Below are positions 24,305 through 31,782 of a stretch of 64,000 nucleotides of DNA, in pieces. A program made the position numbers and the translations under genes. Numbering within the stretch: the stretch's first letter is position 1; the number at the start of each line of letters is the position of its first letter. Source of the DNA: Arsenicicoccus sp. oral taxon 190. GTDB taxonomy: Bacteria > Actinomycetota > Actinomycetes > Actinomycetales > Dermatophilaceae. The notes under the pieces were generated by a model. It was not told where the DNA came from, ran no database searches, and worked only from the letters and a program-made list of their open reading frames with translations. The stretch is from contig NZ_CP012070.1 in NCBI RefSeq assembly GCF_001189535.1, positions 310,001 through 374,000 on the forward strand, written 5' to 3'.

Positions 24305-25162
24305 CTAGAAGACGGGCTTGCCGCCCGTCACCCCGAGGACCGTGCCGGAGACATAGCTGGCCTCGTCGGACGCGAGGAAGACATAGGCCGCCGCGACCTC
24401 GACCGGCTGACCCGCCCGGCCGAGCGGGGTGTCGGACCCGAAGCCGTCCACCTTCTCCTCCGCCATGGTGGCCGGGATCAGCGGCGTCCAGATCGGGCCC
24501 GGCGCGACCGCGTTGACGCGGATGCCGCGCTCGCCCAGCTCGCTCGCCAGGTTGACCACGAGGTTGTTGAGGGCGGCCTTGGTGCTGGCGTAGTCCAGCA
24601 GGTGCTCCGACGGGGAGTATGCCTGGATGCTGGTCGTCACGATGACCGAGCCGCCGCGCAGCGCCCCGGCCAGCTCCTGGACCAGCCAGAACGGCCCGAA
24701 CACGTTGGTCGCGAAGGTCCGCTCGATCTGCTCGCCGGGGAAGGCCTCCAGCGAGTCGTAGGCCATCTGGTAGGCGGCGTTGCAGATGAGGACGTCGAGG
24801 CCGCCGAGCGCCTCCAGGGCCTCGTGGGCCACCCGGACGTTGGCCTCCTGGGTGCGCAGGTCGGCCGCGATGAGGTGGCAGGTCCCGCCGGCAGCCTCCA
24901 CGGCCGCCTTGGTCCCGCGGGCGTCCTCGGCCTCCTCGGGCAGGTGCGTGATCGCGACGGAGGCGCCCTCCTTGGCGCACACGATCGCGGTGGCGCGACC
25001 GATGCCGGAGTCACCCCCCGTGATGAGGATCCGCTTGCCGGGCAGGCGATCTCGCCCGGTCCAGCTCGACTCGCCGTGGTCGGCGCTCGGCGTCAGGGCC
25101 GTCTCGCTCCCCGGCCACTCCTGACTCTGGGGTGGGATCGACGACAGATCGCTGGTGCTCAT
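24305..25162 (-). CDS. Short-chain dehydrogenase, general stress GSP39/YghA-like
   Basis: A 285-residue SDR with a 40-residue N-terminal extension containing PPQSQEWPGSE, as in Bacillus GSP39 and E. coli YghA. RILITGGDSGIGRATAIV is the NAD(P) loop, LICNAAYQM the NAG-like motif, TTSIQAYSPS the catalytic Ser region, YASTKAAL the Tyr/Lys pair, and VAPGPIWTPLI the PG motif. Members are stress-induced oxidoreductases with unsettled substrates. The neighbouring GAF-ANTAR gene, 148 bp away on the other strand, fits a stress context. Confidence 0.88.
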   Translation of the reverse strand: MSTSDLSSIPPQSQEWPGSETALTPSADHGESSWTGRDRLPGKRILITGGDSGIGRATAIVCAKEGASVAITHLPEEAEDARGTKAAVEAAGGTCHLIAADLRTQEANVRVAHEALEALGGLDVLICNAAYQMAYDSLEAFPGEQIERTFATNVFGPFWLVQELAGALRGGSVIVTTSIQAYSPSEHLLDYASTKAALNNLVVNLASELGERGIRVNAVAPGPIWTPLIPATMAEEKVDGFGSDTPLGRAGQPVEVAAAYVFLASDEASYVSGTVLGVTGGKPVF

Positions 25163-25310
25163 GTGGCATCCTCACTAGGGTGGCGCGTCAAGACGGTGCG
25201 TGGGCCACGCTGCTGGACCCCGAGCTCACTCTCGGCCCGGTTCGCATGTTGTTGTCTTGCTACCCCATCACGGCCGAGCCGATGCATGGTTGCTTGCCCG
25301 AGGAGTTCCG

Positions 25311-26018
25311 ATGACCCAGCTCCCCCCTGAGACGCGTGCGGTGTTCGCCGACCTGACGGCCCTGGTCCACCGCAGCTCGGAGCCGCAGGCGGTCTACGAC
25401 GCGATCGTCGCCGCCACGGTGCAGCTCGTGGACGGGTGCGACCGCGCCGCGATCCTGCTGGTCGACCACGGCAAGCCGCGCAGCGTCGCCTCCACCGACG
25501 ACGTCGCCAAGGGCATCGACGAGCTGGAGCTGCGCGTCGGCGAGGGCCCCTGCCTGGACGCCATCCTCGAGGAGGCGCTCCAGCACGACCCCGACCTGCG
25601 CACCCCCGGCGCCTGGCCCACGCTCGCCGCCGCCGTCCTGGCCGAGACCCCGGTGCGCGGCATGATCGGCTGCCGCCTGCTGGCCGACGGCGAGAAGGTC
25701 GGCGCCCTCGACCTCTTCTCCGACACCCCCGGCGCGCTGGGCGAGGCCGCCCTGGACCAGGCCGCGGTGCTGGCCTCCGTCGCCTCCGTCGCCATCATGT
25801 CCGTCCGGGCCCGGTACGAGGCAGCCAACCTGCGCCGAGCCCTCGACAACTCCCGCGAGATCGGCAAGGCCGTCGGCCTGCTCATGGCCGCGCACAAGGT
25901 CGACGACGAGCGCGCCTTCCAGATCCTGCGGCGCACCAGCCAGGACCTCAACGTCAAGCTCGCCACGGTCGCCCAGGAGGTCGTCCGCGGCCAGGCCGCG
26001 CAGTCCCGACGCCCCTGA
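25311..26018 (+). CDS. GAF-ANTAR domain regulator
   Basis: A 235-residue protein. Residues about 15-160 are a GAF-like sensor domain (DRAAILLVDHGKPRSVASTDD, LRVGEGPCLDAI, MIGCRLLADGEKVGALDLFS). Residues about 170-230 are ANTAR (LDNSREIGKAVGLLMAAHKVDDERAFQILRRTSQDLNVKLATVAQEVV), an RNA-binding domain that stabilises paired hairpins to prevent termination. The GAF part should sense a ligand or redox state. No target double hairpin was found by eye. GAGGAG precedes ATG 25311. A second, related protein lies at 30941-31702. Confidence 0.9.
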   Translation: MTQLPPETRAVFADLTALVHRSSEPQAVYDAIVAATVQLVDGCDRAAILLVDHGKPRSVASTDDVAKGIDELELRVGEGPCLDAILEEALQHDPDLRTPGAWPTLAAAVLAETPVRGMIGCRLLADGEKVGALDLFSDTPGALGEAALDQAAVLASVASVAIMSVRARYEAANLRRALDNSREIGKAVGLLMAAHKVDDERAFQILRRTSQDLNVKLATVAQEVVRGQAAQSRRP

Positions 26019-26136
26019 GGCGTATGCCGATCCGCCCGCCCTGCCAGTCCGCCCGCCGTGCCGATCCGGCCGCTCGCGGGTGGGCCGTACACTGGGCCGC
26101 TGACGGTCGGCGCGGCCTCTCGCCGCACCACCGCCC

Positions 26137-26209
26137 GGGCCTCTAGCTCAGCTGGTAGAGCAGCGGACTTTTAATCCGTGGGTCGTCGGTTCGAGCCCGA
26201 CGGGGCCTA
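26137..26209 (+). tRNA. tRNA-Lys (anticodon TTT)
   Basis: Cloverleaf with acceptor GGGCCTC/GGGGCCT (one G-T at each end region), D arm from TAGCTCAG, anticodon stem GCGGA/TCCGT with loop CTTTTAA, and T loop TTCGAGC on a 5-bp GTCGG/CCGAC stem. The discriminator is A at 26209; 3' CCA is not encoded. Followed at 37 bp by the MDR gene. Confidence 0.97.
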
Positions 26210-26245
26210 CCCGCAGCCCCCGCACGCCGGGGCGCAGCACCTAGC

Positions 26246-27313
26246 ATGACGAGCGCACCGTCCCGTCGGCCCGCGTGGCCCCACCCGAGGAGGTTCGTCA
26301 TCGACTCGCCCGACCGCCCCGGCTCGGCCCTCGCCTACTGGACCACCGGGCCCGACGCTGGCGAGCTGCGTGCCGAGCCGCTTCCGCCCCGCGGCGACGA
26401 CGACGTGCTGGTGCGGACCCTCGCCTCGGGGGTGAGCCGCGGCACCGAGCTGCTGGTCCACCGGCACCAGGTGCCGCCCAAGATCGCCCCGCTGATGCGG
26501 GCGCCATATCAGGTGGGAGACCTGCCCGGACCGGTCAAGTACGGCTACCTCAACGTGGGCGTCGTCGAGGCCGGGCCGGCCGAGCTGGTGGGGCGGCGGG
26601 TGTTCTGCCTGCACCCCCACCAGGACCGGTATGTCGTCCCCGCCACCGCCGTCGTCCCCGTCCCCGACGGCGTGCCGACGCAGCGGGCCGTGCTCGCGGG
26701 CACCGTCGAGACCGCCGTCAACGCGATGTGGGACGCCGCCCCGCGCATCGGGGACCGGGTCGCCGTGGTGGGCGCCGGCATGGTTGGCCTCGCCGTGGCC
26801 CTGCTGCTGCGCCGCCACCCGCTGCAGCGCCTCGAGGTCGTCGAGACCTCCGCGTCGCGCCGGGACCAGGTCCGGGCCCTCGGCCTGACCGCCGTGACCC
26901 CGGAGCAGGCCCAGGGCGACTGCGACCTCGCCGTCCACACCTCGGCGAGCTCCGCCGGCCTCGCGACCTGCCTCGACCTGCTTGGGGTCGAGGGCGAGGT
27001 GATCGAGATGTCGTGGTACGGCACCCGCACCCCCGAGGTGCCCCTCGGCGGGGCCTTCCACGCCAAACGGCTGTCCGTCCGGGCGAGCCAGGTGTCGCGG
27101 GTCAGCCCGGCGCGCAGCGCCCGTCGCGGCTTCGCCGACCGGCTCGCCGTCGCCCTCGCCGCGCTCGGCGACGACACGTTCGACGAGCTCCTCTCCCCCG
27201 CAGTCGACTTCGCGGACCTGCCGGCCACCATGGTCGAGCTCGCCGACGGGCGACGCGACGCCGTGTGCCAGATCGTCACCTACCCCGCCCCGTCCCCCGA
27301 CCAGCAGGAGTAA
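26246..27313 (+). CDS. Medium-chain (MDR) zinc-type dehydrogenase, non-classical
   Basis: A 355-residue MDR. LVRTLASGVSRGTELLVHRHQVP in the N-terminal half replaces the classical catalytic-zinc Cys motif, and no structural zinc Cys cluster is visible. RVAVVGAGMVGLAVALLLRR is the Rossmann loop. Co-occurrence with a PTPS-like and a glycosyltransferase gene suggests oxidoreduction of a small heterocycle or its glycoside. The start is unclear: ATG 26246 lacks a Shine-Dalgarno, while GAGGAGG (26287-26293) lies 6 nt before an in-frame ATC at 26300, so a non-standard ATC start is possible. TAA stop, then 2 nt to the PTPS gene. Confidence 0.82.
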   Translation: MTSAPSRRPAWPHPRRFVIDSPDRPGSALAYWTTGPDAGELRAEPLPPRGDDDVLVRTLASGVSRGTELLVHRHQVPPKIAPLMRAPYQVGDLPGPVKYGYLNVGVVEAGPAELVGRRVFCLHPHQDRYVVPATAVVPVPDGVPTQRAVLAGTVETAVNAMWDAAPRIGDRVAVVGAGMVGLAVALLLRRHPLQRLEVVETSASRRDQVRALGLTAVTPEQAQGDCDLAVHTSASSAGLATCLDLLGVEGEVIEMSWYGTRTPEVPLGGAFHAKRLSVRASQVSRVSPARSARRGFADRLAVALAALGDDTFDELLSPAVDFADLPATMVELADGRRDAVCQIVTYPAPSPDQQE

Positions 27314-27315
27314 CC

Positions 27316-27699
27316 GTGTTCAGCGTCACCGTCGGCAGCAGGTTCATGTGCGCCCACAGCCTCCCCGACCCGTTCTTCGGGCCGGCCCAGCAGCTCCACG
27401 GCGTCACCTACGTCGTGGAGGCGACCTTCGAGCGCCGCGAGCTGGACGAGCACAACGTGGTCGTCGACATCGGGGCCGCCACCGAGCAGCTGCGGGCGAT
27501 CCTCGCCCCGCTCGACTACCGCAACCTCGACGACGTCGAGGAGCTGTCCGGCCTCCTGACGACCACCGAGCGGATGGCGCAGCACATCGCCGAGCGGCTC
27601 ACCGAGACCATGGACCTGACCGGCCTGCACGCCCTGCAGGTGCTGCTCCGCGAGCACGCCGACGCCTGGGCGAGCTACCGCATCGACCTGTCGGCGTGA
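27316..27699 (+). CDS. 6-pyruvoyl-tetrahydropterin synthase/QueD-like protein lacking standard catalytic residues
   Basis: A 127-residue T-fold protein. FMCAHSLPD gives the first zinc His and LHGVTYVVE aligns with the usual LHGHNY, so the third zinc His is Val. The catalytic Cys just before LHGH is Gln here (PAQQLHG), and the usual LDHxxLN is LDYRNLD, losing the catalytic His. The pterin-anchoring Glu remains (LREHADAW). It therefore probably performs a different reaction on, or binds, a pterin-like or pyrimidine substrate. GTG 27316 is 2 nt after the MDR stop; the stop overlaps the GT start (GTGA). Confidence 0.8.
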   Translation: MFSVTVGSRFMCAHSLPDPFFGPAQQLHGVTYVVEATFERRELDEHNVVVDIGAATEQLRAILAPLDYRNLDDVEELSGLLTTTERMAQHIAERLTETMDLTGLHALQVLLREHADAWASYRIDLSA

Positions 27700-28751
27700 C
27701 GTCGGTCGGGTTCGTCATACCGGACCTCGGGCGGCCCTCCGGGGGCTCGACGTTTGACGACAAGGTGGTCCAGGCCTGGCCCTCCGAGGCGCCCCCGGTC
27801 CACCCGATCGCGGTCGCGCACCCGACCCCGCCGGACGCGCTCGCGGCGGCGCTGCGCCGGCACCCGGTGACGGTCGTGGACGGGCTCGTGGGCTGCGAGC
27901 ACCCGGACGTGCTCGCCGACGCCGCCGCCGCGGGGCACGCGACCGTGCTGCTGGTCCACCTGCCCCGACCGGCGGACTCCGGCCTCACCGAGGACGACCG
28001 ACGACGGCTCGCGGGGCTCGAGGCCGCCGCGCTGCGAGCGGCCCGGGGTGTCGTCGTGCCGAGCCGGTGGGCGGCCGCGGACCTGCAGCGTCGTTACGGG
28101 GTGGCGGGGGCGGTGGTGGCCGTCCCGGGCGTGGCGCCGGCCCCTCCGTCCCAGCCGCGGGCGCGGCAGCCGCACCCGTTGGTCGTGCAGGTCGGGGCCA
28201 TCGGGCCGCTCAAGAACCAGCTGCTGACCGCCGAGGCGTTGCTCGCCTGCCGGGACGTGGACCTGGCGGTGAGGTTCGTGGGGCCGGTCGTCGACGAGCA
28301 GTATGCCGCCCGCCTCACCGAGGCCGTCCGACCGCTGGGGCCACGAGCGCAGATCCTGCCCGGCACCGACGCCACCGGGGTCGCCGCCCTCCTGGCCGGG
28401 GCCGACCTGCTGGTCAGCGTCGCCACCACCGAGACCTATGGGTTGACCGTCACCGAGGGGCTGGCGCGCGGCCTGCCGGCACTGGTCGGGCGCGGCACCG
28501 GCGCCGAGGAGGCCCTGGCCGCCGGCGGGTCCGACCCGCTGGACCTGCCCGGCGCGGCGGTGGCCACGGACGACCCGGCGGAGCTGGCGTCGGCGCTGCG
28601 AACCTTCGCGCAGGACACCGCGATTCGCGACCGCTGGCGCGCCGCGGCCGAGGCGGCCCGGGGCCGGCTGCCGCGGTGGGACGACACGGCCCGCACCATC
28701 GCCGACGTCTGCCGCGCCGCCCCCCACTCCCCCGCCATTGGTCACCAATGA
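27696..28751 (+). CDS. Glycosyltransferase, GT4-like
   Basis: A 351-residue GT-B protein. VTSVGFVIPDLGRPSGGSTFDDKV opens the acceptor domain with a Gly-rich loop. GVVVPSRWAAADLQRRYGV marks the domain linker. LVVQVGAIGPLKNQLLTAEALL and ADLLVSVATTETYGLTVTEGLARGLPALV contain the donor domain and the E-x7-E motif (ETYGLTVTE). GTG 27696 overlaps the PTPS-like stop by 4 nt. In this MDR-PTPS-GT operon it likely glycosylates a heterocycle; pterin glycosides are known from cyanobacteria, but this link is inference. The last codons form a palindrome. Confidence 0.82.
   Translation: MTSVGFVIPDLGRPSGGSTFDDKVVQAWPSEAPPVHPIAVAHPTPPDALAAALRRHPVTVVDGLVGCEHPDVLADAAAAGHATVLLVHLPRPADSGLTEDDRRRLAGLEAAALRAARGVVVPSRWAAADLQRRYGVAGAVVAVPGVAPAPPSQPRARQPHPLVVQVGAIGPLKNQLLTAEALLACRDVDLAVRFVGPVVDEQYAARLTEAVRPLGPRAQILPGTDATGVAALLAGADLLVSVATTETYGLTVTEGLARGLPALVGRGTGAEEALAAGGSDPLDLPGAAVATDDPAELASALRTFAQDTAIRDRWRAAAEAARGRLPRWDDTARTIADVCRAAPHSPAIGHQ
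28736..28750. repeat. Palindrome CATTGGTCACCAATG at the GT stop codon
   Basis: A perfect palindrome with a single central base, made of the final codons of the GT gene (stop TGA at 28749-28751). A related palindrome, CCATTGG-CGA-CCAATGG, follows 37 bp later. The pair suggests a binding site or twin terminator and not chance. Confidence 0.5.
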
Positions 28752-28780
28752 TCGAATCGATCGTTCATACACGCCCCTGA

Positions 28781-28805
28781 GACGCCATTGGCGACCAATG
28801 GCGTC
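28781..28805. terminator. Hairpin between convergent GT and ribD genes
   Basis: GACGCCATTGG and CCAATGGCGTC form a perfect 11-bp stem with loop CGA. It lies between two convergent operons, the natural place for a bidirectional terminator. The tight 3-nt loop is typical of such GC-rich terminators. Confidence 0.65.
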
Positions 28806-28865
28806 AGCGGGGGGCGCCCGGCGGTCAGCCGGGGAGGGGCACCGAGCGGCATCGGAGGACTGCGG

Positions 28866-29591
28866 TCAGCGCAGCACCAGCTCCGTGCAGACGTCGTCGC
28901 CGAGGACGAAGCGACGGGAGGGGTGACGCGCGGCGTCGCCGATCCGGGCGGCCGGCTGCACCCGCAACCCCGGGACGCCGTCACCGAGCAGCACCGGCAC
29001 CGTGGTGATGTAGAGCCGGTCCAGCTCCCCCGCGTCGACGAACCGCGACACGGTGCGCCCCCCGCCCTCGACGAGCACCCGCCCGAGGCCACGGGCTCGC
29101 AGCGTCGCCAGCACCTCGGCGGGCGCGAAGTCCTTGGTCGGCAGCCGCAGCACGGTGACGTGGTCGGCGACCTCGGGCACCTGCGCGTCCGGGCCCACGA
29201 GCCACAGCGTCGGCGAGGTGGCATCGACGAGGACGGTGGCGTCGTGTGGCACCCGGGCGTGGGGGTCCAGGACGACCCGGGTCGGGTGGGGGCCGCTCAC
29301 CTCCCGGACGGTCAGCCGCGGGTCGTCGGCGACCACCGTGCCGGCGCCGACCACCACGGCGTCGACCAGGGCCCGCAGCCGGTGCAGGTGCTCGTGGTCC
29401 GCGGTGCCGGACAGGCCGGCGCCGTCGCCGGACCGGGTGGCGATGAAGCCGTCCAGGCTCTGAGCCATCTGCGCGACCACCGCCGTCGGCTGCGCGACGA
29501 GGGGGCCGTAGCGCTCGACCAGCTGCAGGTCCTCGTTGGACGCCGCGGAGACCGGCACCCGCCCGTCGAGCAGCTCCTGCCACACCGACAC
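28866..29591 (-). CDS. RibD C-terminal/dihydrofolate reductase-like pyrimidine reductase
   Basis: A 241-residue protein. VVAQMAQSLDGFIATRSGDGAGLSG is the N-terminus of the RibD reductase domain; LVDAVVVGAGTVVADDPRLTVR and RVLVEGGGRTVSRFVDAGELDRLYITTVPVLLGDGVPG are further signatures, with the NADPH-binding GAGT and EGGG loops. It lacks the deaminase domain of full RibD, so it would reduce a ribosyl-pyrimidine intermediate made from GTP cyclohydrolase II product. GTG 29591 begins inside the end of the ribA frame, offset by one base. It may originally have been fused to RibA (see findings). Confidence 0.85.
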   Translation of the reverse strand: MSVWQELLDGRVPVSAASNEDLQLVERYGPLVAQPTAVVAQMAQSLDGFIATRSGDGAGLSGTADHEHLHRLRALVDAVVVGAGTVVADDPRLTVREVSGPHPTRVVLDPHARVPHDATVLVDATSPTLWLVGPDAQVPEVADHVTVLRLPTKDFAPAEVLATLRARGLGRVLVEGGGRTVSRFVDAGELDRLYITTVPVLLGDGVPGLRVQPAARIGDAARHPSRRFVLGDDVCTELVLR

Positions 29592-30223
29592 CTGGGCGGG
29601 GCGTCGTGGCGCATCCGGGCCCGCTTGGTCTGCAGGTAGAAGACGCTGTCCGGGGGCTCGGGGACGAACATGCCGGTCCGCTCGACCACCTGGATGCCGA
29701 GCGCGGCGAGCGCCTCCTCCTTGCCGGGGTTGGAGCTCATCAGGCGGATCCGCGGGAGGCCGAGGTCGGCGAGGATCGCGGCGGCCTGGGCGTAGTCACG
29801 CGCGTCGCTGGGGTGCCCGAGCGCCAGGTTGGCGTCGACCGTGTCGACCCCGGCGTCCTGGAGCCGGTAGGCCTTGAGCTTCTCGAGCAGCCCGATGCCC
29901 CGGCCCTCGTGGCCACGGACGTAGACCAGCACCCCGAGACCCTCGCCGGCGATGCGGGCGAGCGCGGCGTCCAGCTGCACCCCGCAGTCGCAGCGCCAGG
30001 AGCCGAGGCCGTCGCCGGTCAGGCATTCCGAGTGCAGCCGCACCAGGGGCGGGACGGCGGGGGCGGCGTCGTCGTGCACGCCGACGGTCAGCGCGACGTG
30101 CTCGGTGCCGTCGTACCCCAGGTAGCCGACCATGCGGAAGGTCCCGTGCCGCGTGGGCAGGACCGTCTCGACCACCCGCTCGACGATCTCGCCGGTGCCC
30201 GGCGTCGGCGACGCGGTCACCAT
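29312..30223 (-). CDS. ribA: GTP cyclohydrolase II, with frameshifted 3' end
   Basis: Residues 1-212 are a complete RibA: VRLHSECLTGDGLGSWRCDCGVQLDAAL with the three zinc Cys, YVRGHEGRGIGLLEKLKAY with the active-site Arg region, and IRLMSSNPGKEEAL. It opens GTP to formate and a 2,5-diaminopyrimidine. After YLQTKRARMRHDA the frame stays open to 29312, a low-quality tail antisense to nothing and overlapping ribD by 280 nt in another frame. The natural end is near 29598. ATG 30223 overlaps the HAD gene end by 7 nt. The tail looks like a frameshift artefact or a programmed event. Confidence 0.82.
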   Translation of the reverse strand: MVTASPTPGTGEIVERVVETVLPTRHGTFRMVGYLGYDGTEHVALTVGVHDDAAPAVPPLVRLHSECLTGDGLGSWRCDCGVQLDAALARIAGEGLGVLVYVRGHEGRGIGLLEKLKAYRLQDAGVDTVDANLALGHPSDARDYAQAAAILADLGLPRIRLMSSNPGKEEALAALGIQVVERTGMFVPEPPDSVFYLQTKRARMRHDAPPRCRCGRSCSTGGCRSPRRPTRTCSWSSATAPSSRSRRRWSRRWLRAWTASSPPGPATAPACPAPRTTSTCTGCGPWSTPWWSAPARWSPTTRG

Positions 30224-30903
30224 GCGGCCTCCGTCCGGGTCGGCACCGGCAGGTGCTCGGCGGGGTCCCCCAGGTGCGGCACGACGGCCACCGCCCCGGC
30301 TGCCACCAGCTCCGCCACGCGCCGTGGGTCCGCGCTCACCCCGATGCCTCGCACACCTGCCCTGGACGCCGCCACCATGTCGCTCACACTATCGCCGTAG
30401 AACGCCGTCCGGTCGGCTGGCGCCCCCAGCGCCCCCAGCGCCCCTAGCGCCCCCAGGGCGTCCAGCAGGAGCGCGGGATCCGGCTTGAGCCGGTCCACGT
30501 CGGCACCCTGCCGCGCCGCCACGTAATCGACGAGCCCCAGCAGGTCGCACTGCTGCAGGGCCACCCGGACCGCCTCGTCCGCATTGTTGGAGACGACGGC
30601 GACGGCATACCCGTGGTCGTGGGCCCGCTGCAGGAAGGCGACCGCACCCGGCGCCGGGAGAGCCTGCCGGGCAGCACGCACCTCCGCCGCGGCAGCGCGA
30701 TGCTCCAGCTCGGGCAGCAACCCCGGAGCCAGCTCGCGCACCGAGCGCAGCACCTGCACGTGGTCGACCGCGTCCGCGAGCCGGTGACCGGTGCGCGCGG
30801 CGAGGACGCCCGCGAGCTCCTCGGCGAGCTCGAGGTGCGCGGGGTCAGGGAAGAGCCTGGTCAGCGGGCCGTCGAGGTCTAGCAGCAGAGTCGTGGCGGC
30901 CAT
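30217..30903 (-). CDS. HAD-superfamily hydrolase
   Basis: A 228-residue HAD phosphatase. LLLDLDGPLT is motif I with the nucleophile and acid Asp pair (DxD); VAVVSNNADEAV is motif II; LKPDPALLLDAL holds the motif III Lys; FYGDSVSDMVAASRAGV is motif IV. A cap of about 70 residues follows motif I. A GALGALGALGA insert lies before motif IV. Riboflavin and pterin paths need a phosphatase on a ribityl- or ribosyl-phosphate intermediate, so its place ahead of ribA and ribD is telling. First gene of this leftward operon. Confidence 0.85.
   Translation of the reverse strand: MAATTLLLDLDGPLTRLFPDPAHLELAEELAGVLAARTGHRLADAVDHVQVLRSVRELAPGLLPELEHRAAAAEVRAARQALPAPGAVAFLQRAHDHGYAVAVVSNNADEAVRVALQQCDLLGLVDYVAARQGADVDRLKPDPALLLDALGALGALGALGAPADRTAFYGDSVSDMVAASRAGVRGIGVSADPRRVAELVAAGAVAVVPHLGDPAEHLPVPTRTEAAW
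30424..30462. repeat. 9-bp coding microsatellite in the HAD gene
   Basis: About four copies of a GCCCCCAGC-like 9-mer encode Gly-Ala-Leu repeats between motifs III and IV. One unit (GCCCCTAGC) differs by one base. In-frame slippage here would change length by three residues without breaking the gene. Confidence 0.7.
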
Positions 30904-30940
30904 GCCCCGACCCTAGTGGCTCACCCGGCCCGGTGATGGG

Positions 30941-31702
30941 CTAGGCGCCCTGGGGCCGCTCCCGGCGCCGGACACCGTCGGGCAGCCCCCCGGTGTCCTC
31001 CACGTCCACCGCGACGTCGCGCAGCTTGCGGTTGAGCAGCTGGCTGGCCAGCTTGAGCATGTCGTAGGCCTTGTCGGCGGTCACCAGCTCGCGTGCCATG
31101 AGGATCCCGACGGCGCGGCCGATCTGCCGGTTGCTGTTCAGCGCCTGCTGGAGGTTGGCGACGTCCTCGCCGCGCAGCGCGTGCTCGATGGACAGCGCGG
31201 CGTAGGGGGCGATCACCGACGCCGCGGCCATGTCCGCCTCGTCGAAGGCGCCCGGCTCGTTGGCGTAGAGGTTGAGCGCCGCCCGGTCCCCGTCGCCGAG
31301 CTGCAGCCGCGCGCACATCATGGCGCGGACCCCGGAGCGGGCGACCGCGGCGTTCGTGAAGCGCGGCCAGCGGTCCTCGTCGGCCAGGTCGGGGACGAGC
31401 ACCAGGTCGTCCCCCTCGGACGCCTCCAGGCACGGACCCTCGCCGTAGGTGTACTGCAGCTCGTCGAGGGCGCCGGCCAGCTCGTGGGTCGACGCCACGG
31501 TCCGCGGACGCGTCCGGTCGCGGACCAGCGTGAGCGCGCACGCCTGGGCATGCGGGACGGCTTCGTGCGTGAACTCCACGATGCGCTGCGGCTTGGCCTC
31601 ACCGCGGGGGAACCCGAGGACCCGGGCGAGGGCGGCATACTGCGTCCCGAGCTCGCTGAGGGGTGCCTCGGTCGTGGCCTTCGTCGCGGGCGGTTCGGAC
31701 AT
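30941..31702 (-). CDS. GAF-ANTAR domain regulator
   Basis: A 253-residue protein built like the one at 25311. The GAF part has CALTLVRDRTRPRTVASTHEL, YTYGEGPCLEASEGDDLVLVPDL and MMCARLQLGDGDRAALNLYANEPGAF. The ANTAR part is LNSNRQIGRAVGILMARELVTADKAYDMLKLASQLLNRKLRDVAVDV, near residues 185-235. An N-terminal 30-residue tail is disordered. Likely a transcription antiterminator controlled by a ligand. It lies 38 bp beyond the HAD-ribA-ribD operon on the same strand, so co-regulation of that operon is possible. Confidence 0.9.
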   Translation of the reverse strand: MSEPPATKATTEAPLSELGTQYAALARVLGFPRGEAKPQRIVEFTHEAVPHAQACALTLVRDRTRPRTVASTHELAGALDELQYTYGEGPCLEASEGDDLVLVPDLADEDRWPRFTNAAVARSGVRAMMCARLQLGDGDRAALNLYANEPGAFDEADMAAASVIAPYAALSIEHALRGEDVANLQQALNSNRQIGRAVGILMARELVTADKAYDMLKLASQLLNRKLRDVAVDVEDTGGLPDGVRRRERPQGA

Positions 31703-31782
31703 GACTGCTCCTCGGTACCGTAGGCCTCTCTTCGACCTCGGTGCCCACTCTAACCACCCGGTCGATGTGATGAGGTTGACCC

